DNA from: Alphaproteobacteria bacterium
GTDB lineage: Bacteria; Pseudomonadota; Alphaproteobacteria; Micropepsales; Micropepsaceae
DNA: 64,000 bases
Direction of reading: 5' to 3'
Assembly: GCA_021325375.1 (NCBI GenBank)
Contig: JAJPHG010000031.1
Span: 62,001 to 126,000 of the forward strand
The position numbers and the translations under genes are program-made. The stretch's first letter is position 1, and each line of letters begins with the position of its first letter. The notes under the pieces are model-generated. The model was not told where the DNA came from. It saw nothing but the letters and a program-made list of their open reading frames with translations, and did no database searches. This document shows positions 29,520-40,591 of the stretch, piece by piece.

Positions 29520-29873
29520 TCAGCCGCCCCGCTTGCGGCCAAGGATTTTCGGCGGCCTCTTGGCGGGCGCGGCGGATTTCGTTTCGTGATGCACTACGGC
29601 GGCGGCTGGCGGCGGCGCGCCGGTCGGTGCCTGCGTGGGGACCAGCACACCGGCGATCTGCGCGAACGGCACGAAGATCACCGGCGCCATATCGGCGTAA
29701 CCGCTGAGATCCTTCGACAGCAGCCGGCGCGTGAGCTCGTCCGACTGCAGCCAAAGCCCGTGGATCTCCACGCCGACCAGCGTGAACGACCGCACCTTAC
29801 CGTCGTCGAACAGGGCGGGGATCGAGACGAGGACCGGCTTGCCGATCCAATTTCCAAAAGAAAATCTGGCCAT
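29520..29873 (-). CDS. Small protein between TcA and TcB-TcC, unknown
   Basis: This 117-aa protein has a compact N-terminal domain of about 85 residues predicted to be beta-rich (WIGKPVLVSIPALFDDGKVR, TLVGVEIHGLWLQ, MAPVIFVPFAQIAGVLV). A low-complexity tail of Ala, Pro, Lys and Arg follows. It lies 53 bases after the TcB-TcC gene and 105 bases before TcA, in the same direction, so it is probably cotranscribed. No signal peptide is visible. It could be a chaperone or small structural accessory of the toxin. I do not recognise the family. Confidence 0.65.
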   Translation of the reverse strand: MARFSFGNWIGKPVLVSIPALFDDGKVRSFTLVGVEIHGLWLQSDELTRRLLSKDLSGYADMAPVIFVPFAQIAGVLVPTQAPTGAPPPAAAVVHHETKSAAPAKRPPKILGRKRGG

Positions 29874-29926
29874 TGCTCTTCACCATCAAGATAGTTTGCC
29901 GCAAACAATTCTTGATACTTCTGAAC

Positions 29927-32900
29927 TCAGTGCGTTTGTTGTTGCCGAGGCGCGTTCTGATCGGGAGACCAAGGATCGAGAGTGTCAGCGAGGAACTTAG
30001 ATAGACTCATAGACGTCGTCATGAGCAGGTCGACCCCGTAGAAGAACAGCTGATTGACCGCGGGGCCCGATCGAGTGAAAGCGCCAGTGGTCAAATTGAT
30101 CGACCCGGCGCCGGCCGAGTACACCGCGCCGGAAAGCCTTTGCCAGGTCGAAATAGGCCCGATGACCGCGGGAATCCGGAAAGCGGGGAGAGCGGAGGCA
30201 GGCACTTGTATTACCGATGTCGCCTTACCAAGCCCGATGCCCGTTCTCGCCAGAATGCCGAGCTCGGAGGCCTGCGCGAGCGAGGCGGGTCCCGCATAGA
30301 TCGTTCCGCCTTTGCCCAGCGTGTTTTCTAGGTTGATTGCCGCTGCGTTCGCGTCGCTCGTTAGATGGACGAAGCCCGACGCCGCGGCCGACGTTGCGTC
30401 AGCGGCCGCTGGCGCGGCGTTGACTGCGGCTGGAAGCGCGTCGGCGACGACCGGGGCTGCGTTTGCGGCCGCCGGAACTGCATCCGCTATCGCCGGCGCC
30501 GCACCCGCGATCATAGGGGTAGCATTGGCGATAGTCGGCACCGCCTCGGCGACCGCTGACGTGGCTCTTGCGGCGACGGACGTAGCATCAGCAACGTCTG
30601 CAGCGATCGTCGGGGCGCGCGTGAACGCACACGAACCCACCGAACCGGCAATACTAATGCCCGCGTCTAATAAGTTTGCTTCGGTCCTGGTGAGTCCGGC
30701 TTTCTGAAGTCCCTCCGAGGTGAAGGAGTCGACTGCTTCGCCTTTGACCGCAGAGCGGACTCCAGATTGGGCCGTGTCGACACCGTGGGCAGCGACTAGA
30801 GCTCCGGCGCCGGCGATCGCAATCCCAGCACCAGTCCATGATGTCGCGGCCCCTACAGCGACCAGACTGGCCCCCGCGGCCACTTCGAACGCACCTCCGA
30901 CGGCCTTTAGGGCGCCGGCCACCCTTTGCCAGACGCTTGTCCCTGTCGGATCGAGCAATTTGACCGGGTTATTCGAGACATAACGATACAAATTGACGGC
31001 GTCGCGAATGCCGATCGGATCAGGACTGACCCAGCCTCCTAGCCAAGGCGCGTAATACCGCGCTCCGTGGTAATTGAACCCGTTCTCTTCGTCCCGTTCC
31101 TTGCCGGTGTAGCGATAGCGTTTGAGGCTGACTTCGGCGGCGCTGCGTCCGGCTTGGAAGACGCTGTTCCCATAGGGACCGTATTCTTCGTAGGTGATCA
31201 GCTCGGCGTTGTCGTCCAACTCCAGGCAAGCGGAGTCCAGATGATTGCCGAGCTGGTAGCGAATCGCCGGCGCCGGATCGTCGACGCTGTCGCCATCGTC
31301 TCGCGTTATCGTCTCGACCAAGGCGATACGGCGCGTGTCGTCCAAGACATGCAGCGTCTCGCGTTCGAAGGTCGCGACACCGTCCGCGTCGAACTCGCGG
31401 TGGATCTCGAAACCGCCGACATAGAGCCGCTCGGTCTTGCGGCTTCCGCCGCGACGCTCGGTGACCTTGCGCACCCGTTCGCCGCCTGCGTCGTAGACGT
31501 AGAACGTCGTCTCGGCCGCGTCATCGTGCGCGCGCTGGCGCGCGGTGGCGCTCAGCGCGTCCTTGAAATTCCACGCCATCGTCGGTAGGTGCGCCATGGC
31601 CACGATGTTGCCGCACGCGTCATAGGCGTTGGGCTCGGTGACCGGCCTGTCCTTCGTGCCCAGGATCGTACGGCTCAACCGGTTGCTTCGCCGCTCCGGC
31701 TCGATCTGGCTGGCTTCGTCATAGACATAGTCCCGCCTCCAGTGATCGTGCGCGGCCCGATGGCTCAGCGCCCGGAAGTTGCCGACGGGGTCGTATTCGT
31801 AACGCTCGACGTAGTTGCGCAGCGCCTCGAGGTCGCGCAGGTCGGCCGCTCCGACGAACGGATAGTCCCGGTCGTCGCCGTCCTTTGGGCGGAAATCGAA
31901 GGCGGACTGACCCATCTGCTCGCGTCCGCTCGCCTCGATCAGGCGATAGAGCGGGTCGTAGGTGTAGTCGCCGGCGGATCCGATACGCTGATTGGCGTGG
32001 AACGTCGTGCGAAGCGCCGCGTCCTCGATGCGCGTGATGTTGCCGATCGGATCGTAGGTATAGTGCAGACCCTGGACAACGGCGGCGTCGCGGAAGAGGC
32101 GCGCCGCGACGCCGCCGGTCCCGGACGCGCGTCTCGTCTTCAATCGCGTGAGGCGGAAGGTCTTTTCATCATAGTCATAGGTCGTGGTCGCGCCGTTCGC
32201 GTAGCGCAGGACGGTGCGCTGGCGTTTGGCGTCGTAATTGATGTGCTCGACGAAGCGGCTCCACACCGGCTCGCCGCGCCGGTGCTTTCCGCGCAAGTTG
32301 ACATCGACCTTCTCCAACAGGCTCGCGTCGTTGAACGTCGGCCGGAAGACGCTGCCGTCCGGAGCGGTGACGGCGATGGCGCGATTGAGGGCGTCGTACA
32401 CGCTCGAGCTGGCGAAGCGCTCGCTTTCCACCTCCTGGTCATGTGACCAGTCCGGCGTCCGCTTGTAGTCGCGTGCAAACTGACGCTCGACCTTCAGGCT
32501 ATTGCCCTTGAAGTCATAAATCGGCGTCTTGGCAACACCGGCGCCGTCGAAATGACGGAACGGCTGGCCCCGCAAGTTTGCAGCCCGCCGCTCAGACTCG
32601 TTCAGCCCGGTTTCCGCGCTGTCGCCATAGATCGTCCGCTCGAACAGTATCTCCCTATGGAAAGCCTCGTCGTGGGGAGATCGCGCGGTGCCGCCGCGCA
32701 CGAAAGACCGAAGCGGGCGGCGCAGCGGATCGTATTCGGTGCGGAAGGCGTAGTCGCGACTGTTCCAGGACCGGATCGGCTTGCCCGTGACATCGCCAAG
32801 CAGCCAGCGCTCACCGGCCTCCATGCTCGCCTGGCGAATTCGCTGACCCGCAATGTCGTAGTCATAGCGCATGACGACGCGACCAAGGGCGTCGACCACG

Positions 32901-35900
32901 GCGCGCACGTTGCCCTCGATGTCGAGCACGCTGAGCGTCCTGTAGAGTTGGGGCCGCCCCTGGTCGTCCAGGCCGTTGTCCGCGACACTCAGGAAGGCAC
33001 GACCCAGTCCGTCGAAATAGGCGCGGGTCGGCGTGTCGGCGTGCCGCGCCGCCTTTTCGGCGGCGGCCTGCTCGGCCGGCCCCAACGCTCCGTCGATGCG
33101 TCGCCGATACCAAGTTGGCGAATACTCGTTGTCCGGCAGGCGCTGGAAATAGTCGCCCACGTCGGGATCACCGGCGGGATCGAAAGTGGTCGTGTCGTTG
33201 GCGTCGAAGGTCGTCTGCGTCCACTGGTCGAACACCACTTTCTGGTAGGTCGCATCCGGATGCAGCGTGGCCACGACGCGCGACAGCGGGTCGTAGAAAA
33301 GGACGTCGCTCACCCCCCATCGCTCGATCCCGAAATGCGGCGTCGAGCAGAAAAACGGTTCGTAGCGGCGCACCGGCTTGCCCTTGTCGTCGTAGATCGT
33401 GGCGCCCGTGCCGACCCAGCGCGGCATCACGACGGGCGCGTCGGCATCGTCCGGACGCAACGGTCCAGGCTCAGCCTGCGCCTTCATCTGCGCTATGCGT
33501 TCGAAGCCGTCCGAGTAGGCGAAAGCCAACTGTACTCGGGTCTCTTGGCCGGGCTTCAGCTCCGCCACATGGGTTTCGCGCGTGATCGACGCAGCGCAGA
33601 CGGGCGTCCGCGCGAGGTCGTAGAGGATCCGCGTCGTCGCCGTGCCCAGGTGTATGCGGGCCAGCGCCGTCGGATCGTGGGCCTCGAAGAAGCGCTTGAT
33701 CTCCAGCGGTGCGACATCTGCCACGAAGTCATCGAAGTTGTCGCCTTCGACCGGACCGTCGGCCTTGCCCTGGATAACGGTTCCGGCGAGCAGGCCGACT
33801 GCGTCGAACCGGGCGAGCGACCGATTGCCGTTGGCGTCCGTCACCTCCTCGATCTGCAGGACGCGATAGTCGGCGCGCGCGCGGATTTCGTTGCCCACCG
33901 CATCGCGCGAGAAAATCGGCATCAAGTCGTGGGAATCGTAACCGATGCGGGTGGTGGCCCCGAACGGGTCTTCGTAGCGATGGACGAGAAAGAAATGCGC
34001 GCGGGCGAAGGCCAGCTCATCGGGCGCGGGGGCCGGTTCGGGCGAATAGTGGACGCGCCCCGACGGTGCCCAGAACGGCCCGTCGCCATCGAGGTCGACA
34101 TAGCCGGCTTCACGGCTGGCGAGAATCTCGCGCAGCTCGGTCTGCGAGGCTTTGGCCCTGAACAGGTCGAGCAGCCCCTTGGTGAGACGGCGCTTGAACG
34201 TTTCGCCCGGCAGGGCCAGGGACTCCAGCGCGCCCAGCGGCATCAACCGTGTGAGGTCATCGCTGCGGTAGAACGTGCGCGCCTCTTTGATCAGACGCTT
34301 TTGCGCGCGTCCCTCGTGCGGCTCGGCGTCGTAGGCGATGAACTGCGCCTGGCTCGCGATCCTGGCCACCTCGAGGAAACCAAGCCGGCGAGAGCTCGAA
34401 ATCTCCGGCCCGGTCAGCTGGTAGACTTGCGTTTGCGCGATCAATGGCGCTCGATAGTCGTCATCACGCCAAACCGCGTTGGTGAAACGGCTCTCGGTCA
34501 GGGTCGCCAGTGTGCGGGTCTGCTGTTCGCCGTGGGACGAGGCGGCGCGGCCGTAGCCGATCGCCGCAGACTTCAGCACATTTCCGAACTCGTCGACCGC
34601 CAAGGTCAGGGCGTGGCTGATGCGCGGATCGCCAGGATTGCGCTCACAGGCCAGCGACAGGCTCTCGCGCGCATGCGTGAAGAACACCGCGTAACGGTTG
34701 TTCTTCTTGGGCTGCAGCATCGCGATGGTGAAATTGTTCTCGACGACCGCATAGGGCATGGCTTCTCGTGCCGTGCCATCAAGGGCGTAGGTTTCCTGGC
34801 GCAGCATGACGCCGCGCAGCGCGCGACACGCCTCGCGGGCTTCGAAGGGTGTGAGATCGGGGGGAAGGATCGTATCGTCGAGGGTCTCAGCGAAGACCGA
34901 GCCGCCGGCGCCGCTATACTCGTGGGCGAGCTGGCGCGATACCCGTTCGCCGGCCAGATATACACCGGTATGGAACCAGGTTTTGATGAAGACAGGTGGC
35001 GTGCTTTCGGGCCCGCCGACGCTTGGGATGTCCTGGCCGACCCATTGGTCCACCCGACCGAAGCCGCGGAATTCGCGCTCAAGGCCGTCGAAGAAGCCGT
35101 GATGGTAGGCGTAGCGTGTCTCGAATCGATTGCCGCTGACCAGATCACGAGTCTCGGTGCGGCTGACGACATGGACCGGAAACGGCAAGCGGGTGATCCA
35201 GGGTGCGCCGGCCCTTGCGTCGGCAAGGTAGAATTCGGTGGACGAGGTGTATTCGACTCGTGTCTGTGCTCCCATGTTGTTGTCGACAAAGTTGAGCAGG
35301 TTCGGCTTTAGGCCGCGCATCAAATCGATGTAGCGCAACTGCCGGAGGCCCATGGCCGGAAGCGGCGTCGACCACAGCAGACACGCCGTACCCCGGCCGA
35401 GAAAATCGGTGACTGAAACCGCGCTGAGGTCGTCGATCGGCGCGAAGTTTTCGATCCGCTTTGCTGGGCTCCAGCCATTGCCCGACAAGTTGAGATAGAT
35501 ATCGACCCCGTCTTGCCGCAGATACAATAGATCAGTGACACCGCTTCCGTCGGTGTCCGAGAGGCGAATGCGTTTCTGATCGAAGGTATCGGGCTCATCG
35601 AACCACGGCGCATGGCTCATGGTGATCTTCGCGCCGAAATGGCCGTAGCCGAGATTGGGCCAATAGCAGACTTCCCCGTTGCGAACGCGCACGATGTCGG
35701 AAAGACCATCACCGCTCATGTCGGCGAGATAGATCGACTCTGTGCTGTCTGCGAAGATCACCGCCGGCCCCACATCGTCATCGTGGGGAACGCGGAGCTT
35801 GACCCCGGCACCGAAGCCCCACTGTAAGAGCGAGGGGTGCCAAACGAGCGCTTCCTGCTCGGTGATCAGGATGTCGGCGACACCATCTCCGGTCAGATCG

Positions 35901-37549
35901 AGGAAGCGCATATTGGGATCTGACCAATCCACCCTCGGCATGGCGCCAAACGTGCGGAATCCGGTCCAACCGGCGTCCACGGTGCGTTCGAAATAGCCGG
36001 AACCGGTGGCGGTAAAGTCGACGAGATCGAGATTGCCGTCGCCCGTGACGTCCAGCAATTGCCGCCCTTGGCGAAGGCGCGGGCTGACCGGGCTGCTTGG
36101 GACCGCTTCGGCGCGTGCGAAGCGACCGTCGCCGAGATTGCGCTTATAGAACCACGCGCCGCCTTGCTCCGAGAAGATTCCGGCTATCCCCTCGCCGTTG
36201 AGATCAAGCCAGCGACAGCGAGAACCGTCGAGGCCGCCCGACAGGTCGGCAAGGCTTGAGGGTTCGGCCTCGACAACCTCGAAACGCAGGGCGCCGGGCT
36301 CCTCGAGCGGGCTGCAGGTGTAGCGGAAGTCGAGGCGGGGCAAGGTGCTGGTGAGATACAACCCATCGCGCTGGCGTCTGTGCCCGCACTGAATGACGCT
36401 TTCGAGCAAGGCGCCTTCGGGTCGTTGGCGATAGTGGAAGGACGTCGAGCGTACAAGACATGCGTCCACGCCGAGCTCGTGCGGGATATGGTGGAAGACC
36501 AACGCCCGCATGCACAGACGATGCGTGCGCACTTCGAACCCTGCCCGGTAAGTCGAAAAAGGATCCGTCCGCGCCGGCCAAGGGGTCTGGGCCTCGGCGT
36601 GTGCTTCGGCATAGACAAAGCCCTCATTGTCGGGCGGCGCTTCCCGATAGCGCCCTTCCCCAAAGTCGAGGACAACACTGAACATCCATGACGCCGCATC
36701 GAGTTCGGCCAAAGCGATGTCCCAGGTGCATGCGCCCCGAATGAGGCCTCGGTTCAAGGGCACCCGATTTCCGTAGCGGATGCGACTTAAATAGCGATTG
36801 GCGCCGCGCAGGCGATTTCGTTCGCCCGGCATGGCCGTGTCGACACCGTCATCGGTCTCGCGCTCGTAATCGTGGAGGATCGCGTTGCCTTTATCGTCGA
36901 AGCTGCAACGGATCAGCCAGGAGAAGACCTTGTCCGGCATGGCTGGATCCGAGATGCGCGAGACCTCGTCCGGGCCGAAGATGCTCAAGACGTTGTCTTT
37001 GGAGATCGTACGCCAGTGTTGTTCGCCGTTGCTTTCCCGTGTCCAGCGCTCGATGCGGGCGAACAAGCCTTCGGTGCGGGGCCGATATGCAACGACGCGA
37101 TAGCCGCGTTCGCGTTTGAGCGTGGCGCCGAACCCACCATCGTGCTGCGCGTCGGGCACAGGAACCAAGTCCTCCTGCCCGGACAACACGAAGATGTCCG
37201 CCAGATCCTGGTTCCGTTCGTCCCGGTCTTCGTAGCGAGGCAAGCCTTTGTCGGTCCGCCGGGTGATCCGGGTGGGCGTGAGGCTCCATCCAAGCCCGAA
37301 CGGGCCGTTGCCGGCGCCGGAGTCATAGCTGACGGCAAGATCGGGTCCGAAGCGCTGACGCCCGGGGGACATGGAGATCGGAATGTTCCACGACCCCGTT
37401 CCATTGGCGGGATTGGTTTTGAATTTCTCACCTATGCCTCGCAGCGCGCCTCCGCCCTTGGGCAAGGTGATCTGCGGTGCTGTGAAGGAATCGCTCGTCG
37501 ACGGTCGAGAATCCTCACCGGGCTCGTTTCGGAAAGGTGTGTCCGCCAT
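29927..37549 (-). CDS. TcB-TcC fusion toxin with RHS core and variable C-terminal domain
   Basis: This 2540-aa protein encodes both cocoon halves of a Tc toxin. An SpvB-type N-terminus contains GGGALRGIGEKF and FGPDLAVSYDSGAGNGPFGLGW. FG-GAP/VCBS-type beta-propeller repeats follow at about residues 500-670 (LDVTGDGNLDL, LDLTGDGVADI, MSGDGLSDIV). YD/RHS repeats run from about 1500 to 2100. The RHS core at about 2120-2205 has the two DPxG motifs (SPDPIG, LDPTG) of the autoprotease site. The cleaved C-terminal 337 residues are the toxin cargo. They contain a hydrophobic helix pair, eight heptads of Ala-[DNEG]-Ala-x-Pro-x-x, and a final domain beginning FVHLTSDANAAAI. I chose the ATG at 37549 over 37555 because GAG then lies 6 bases upstream. 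Confidence 0.92.
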   Translation of the reverse strand: MADTPFRNEPGEDSRPSTSDSFTAPQITLPKGGGALRGIGEKFKTNPANGTGSWNIPISMSPGRQRFGPDLAVSYDSGAGNGPFGLGWSLTPTRITRRTDKGLPRYEDRDERNQDLADIFVLSGQEDLVPVPDAQHDGGFGATLKRERGYRVVAYRPRTEGLFARIERWTRESNGEQHWRTISKDNVLSIFGPDEVSRISDPAMPDKVFSWLIRCSFDDKGNAILHDYERETDDGVDTAMPGERNRLRGANRYLSRIRYGNRVPLNRGLIRGACTWDIALAELDAASWMFSVVLDFGEGRYREAPPDNEGFVYAEAHAEAQTPWPARTDPFSTYRAGFEVRTHRLCMRALVFHHIPHELGVDACLVRSTSFHYRQRPEGALLESVIQCGHRRQRDGLYLTSTLPRLDFRYTCSPLEEPGALRFEVVEAEPSSLADLSGGLDGSRCRWLDLNGEGIAGIFSEQGGAWFYKRNLGDGRFARAEAVPSSPVSPRLRQGRQLLDVTGDGNLDLVDFTATGSGYFERTVDAGWTGFRTFGAMPRVDWSDPNMRFLDLTGDGVADILITEQEALVWHPSLLQWGFGAGVKLRVPHDDDVGPAVIFADSTESIYLADMSGDGLSDIVRVRNGEVCYWPNLGYGHFGAKITMSHAPWFDEPDTFDQKRIRLSDTDGSGVTDLLYLRQDGVDIYLNLSGNGWSPAKRIENFAPIDDLSAVSVTDFLGRGTACLLWSTPLPAMGLRQLRYIDLMRGLKPNLLNFVDNNMGAQTRVEYTSSTEFYLADARAGAPWITRLPFPVHVVSRTETRDLVSGNRFETRYAYHHGFFDGLEREFRGFGRVDQWVGQDIPSVGGPESTPPVFIKTWFHTGVYLAGERVSRQLAHEYSGAGGSVFAETLDDTILPPDLTPFEAREACRALRGVMLRQETYALDGTAREAMPYAVVENNFTIAMLQPKKNNRYAVFFTHARESLSLACERNPGDPRISHALTLAVDEFGNVLKSAAIGYGRAASSHGEQQTRTLATLTESRFTNAVWRDDDYRAPLIAQTQVYQLTGPEISSSRRLGFLEVARIASQAQFIAYDAEPHEGRAQKRLIKEARTFYRSDDLTRLMPLGALESLALPGETFKRRLTKGLLDLFRAKASQTELREILASREAGYVDLDGDGPFWAPSGRVHYSPEPAPAPDELAFARAHFFLVHRYEDPFGATTRIGYDSHDLMPIFSRDAVGNEIRARADYRVLQIEEVTDANGNRSLARFDAVGLLAGTVIQGKADGPVEGDNFDDFVADVAPLEIKRFFEAHDPTALARIHLGTATTRILYDLARTPVCAASITRETHVAELKPGQETRVQLAFAYSDGFERIAQMKAQAEPGPLRPDDADAPVVMPRWVGTGATIYDDKGKPVRRYEPFFCSTPHFGIERWGVSDVLFYDPLSRVVATLHPDATYQKVVFDQWTQTTFDANDTTTFDPAGDPDVGDYFQRLPDNEYSPTWYRRRIDGALGPAEQAAAEKAARHADTPTRAYFDGLGRAFLSVADNGLDDQGRPQLYRTLSVLDIEGNVRAVVDALGRVVMRYDYDIAGQRIRQASMEAGERWLLGDVTGKPIRSWNSRDYAFRTEYDPLRRPLRSFVRGGTARSPHDEAFHREILFERTIYGDSAETGLNESERRAANLRGQPFRHFDGAGVAKTPIYDFKGNSLKVERQFARDYKRTPDWSHDQEVESERFASSSVYDALNRAIAVTAPDGSVFRPTFNDASLLEKVDVNLRGKHRRGEPVWSRFVEHINYDAKRQRTVLRYANGATTTYDYDEKTFRLTRLKTRRASGTGGVAARLFRDAAVVQGLHYTYDPIGNITRIEDAALRTTFHANQRIGSAGDYTYDPLYRLIEASGREQMGQSAFDFRPKDGDDRDYPFVGAADLRDLEALRNYVERYEYDPVGNFRALSHRAAHDHWRRDYVYDEASQIEPERRSNRLSRTILGTKDRPVTEPNAYDACGNIVAMAHLPTMAWNFKDALSATARQRAHDDAAETTFYVYDAGGERVRKVTERRGGSRKTERLYVGGFEIHREFDADGVATFERETLHVLDDTRRIALVETITRDDGDSVDDPAPAIRYQLGNHLDSACLELDDNAELITYEEYGPYGNSVFQAGRSAAEVSLKRYRYTGKERDEENGFNYHGARYYAPWLGGWVSPDPIGIRDAVNLYRYVSNNPVKLLDPTGTSVWQRVAGALKAVGGAFEVAAGASLVAVGAATSWTGAGIAIAGAGALVAAHGVDTAQSGVRSAVKGEAVDSFTSEGLQKAGLTRTEANLLDAGISIAGSVGSCAFTRAPTIAADVADATSVAARATSAVAEAVPTIANATPMIAGAAPAIADAVPAAANAAPVVADALPAAVNAAPAAADATSAAASGFVHLTSDANAAAINLENTLGKGGTIYAGPASLAQASELGILARTGIGLGKATSVIQVPASALPAFRIPAVIGPISTWQRLSGAVYSAGAGSINLTTGAFTRSGPAVNQLFFYGVDLLMTTSMSLSKFLADTLDPWSPDQNAPRQQQTH
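30383..30550 (-). repeat. Eight heptad repeats of Ala/Pro between RHS core and toxin domain
   Basis: On the minus strand eight consecutive 7-codon units encode Ala-[DNEG]-Ala-x-Pro-x-x, from AEAVPTI to ADATSAA, with the proline replaced by Ser only in the last unit. They form a 56-residue linker inside the TcC part of the fusion. Codons vary between units, so the repeat is kept at protein level rather than as recent DNA duplication. Confidence 0.85.
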
Positions 37550-37555
37550 GAACAT

Positions 37556-38496
37556 CTCGCCAGCGCCGTGGAACTATGTTGTGCGAACGGGAAAATTCAC
37601 TCCAATCGATGTCCGATAGATCGACTTCCATTGTTTCCGACTGCCGCGATGCCGGCTTCCGTCAACGAGACATAAGTACAGCCGCAGCAAACGGCTGGCA
37701 TCAATCTTCCCGGGAGCAACTCATCAATGCTCCTATACGTTGATCAATCTACGGGTGAAATTCGAAAGAGTCGAGGGGCTTGGCCCGTGCGTTCGGCAAT
37801 CGCAAGCGCCGCACGGAGCATGGCGGCGCGAAGGTCGCCGCTTTGGATTTTGTGACTATGTCTCGTGCCTTGGGGTTGGGTTACAGCTAGGCGCCACCAT
37901 GTGCCCCCGCCAGGTTCGCGCGGGAGAGCGCGCTGAGCCGTTGATCACGCTCGAAAAGAGAGGCACGCCTGGAGACAAGCCGATGCAGATCGACAGCTAC
38001 GAGTCGCGGATCAGTGCCGCAGCGTCTGGCCAAGTCGTCGGCGATCACCGCAGGTCCCCTGGCAACCGTTTGGTCGAAATTCGCAATCAGCCTGCAACGG
38101 AGGCTTTTTTCCCTGTTATTTTCGAATTCTTTCCCTGTTACCGCAACAATAATTCCCTGTTATTTTTCTCACTGCAAATACGATTTAAGCCCGTAAACAC
38201 CGCACAATGCGCTCATTACCGACCTATTCTCGACCCCAAATTTCGCGATTTTCCCTGTATTCTTCCCTGTTATCAGGGAATAGTGCCCGGAGAACTGTTC
38301 GCATATGACTGCCCGCACCACCATTTAATCAATGACTTGGCGGTCGTGTAAGGCGGGCAAAAATCGCTTTTGCCTTTCAATGCAAGGCAAACCGGCTGTC
38401 CGCCCGACATTGCCGGTCGACGCGCGTGCCTTCTGCCGTTGCGATCATCGATGACAACTCACCGGCGGACCGGCAGCTTCCCAAGCTGCGCAAGAA
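37556..38496. other. Gene-free region between the Tc locus and the sensor kinase
   Basis: About 940 bases carry no convincing gene. The 203-codon frame at 37740-38351 has no recognisable composition and runs through the repeats described below. The left part should contain the promoter of the Tc operon. The only structured element I see is the TTCCCTGTTA cluster. Confidence 0.55.
38109..38280. repeat. Cluster of TTCCCTGTTA repeats
   Basis: TTCCCTGTTA occurs at 38109, 38131, 38153 and 38263, with a variant TTCCCTGTAT at 38251. The first three starts are spaced 22 and 22 bases. The last copy is half of a palindrome, TTCCCTG-TTAT-CAGGGAA (38263-38280). Similar AACAGGGAA repeats are common beside integrases in alphaproteobacteria (general knowledge). 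The function here is unknown; protein binding sites or an attachment-related region are both possible. Confidence 0.7.
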
Positions 38497-40455
<1,959 letters not shown>

Positions 40456-40591
40456 GGCGAATCGGCTCGGCTTGGATCCGCGCGAAAGTCGGATCGAAAG
40501 CCTGATGGTAACCATTCAATCGTTATGATGGGTTTAATGGCGATCAGCGGAGAGGATGCCGGCCGGGGTGGAGATGAGCGATGGGGCGGCA

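Noticed and set aside
32552..35311. 919-codon plus-strand frame
   Set aside because: Antisense to the TcB-TcC fusion; no domain recognisable.
37740..38351. 203-codon frame in the gene-free region
   Set aside because: Runs through the TTCCCTGTTA repeats, which read as Phe/Pro-rich noise; no start context or family.
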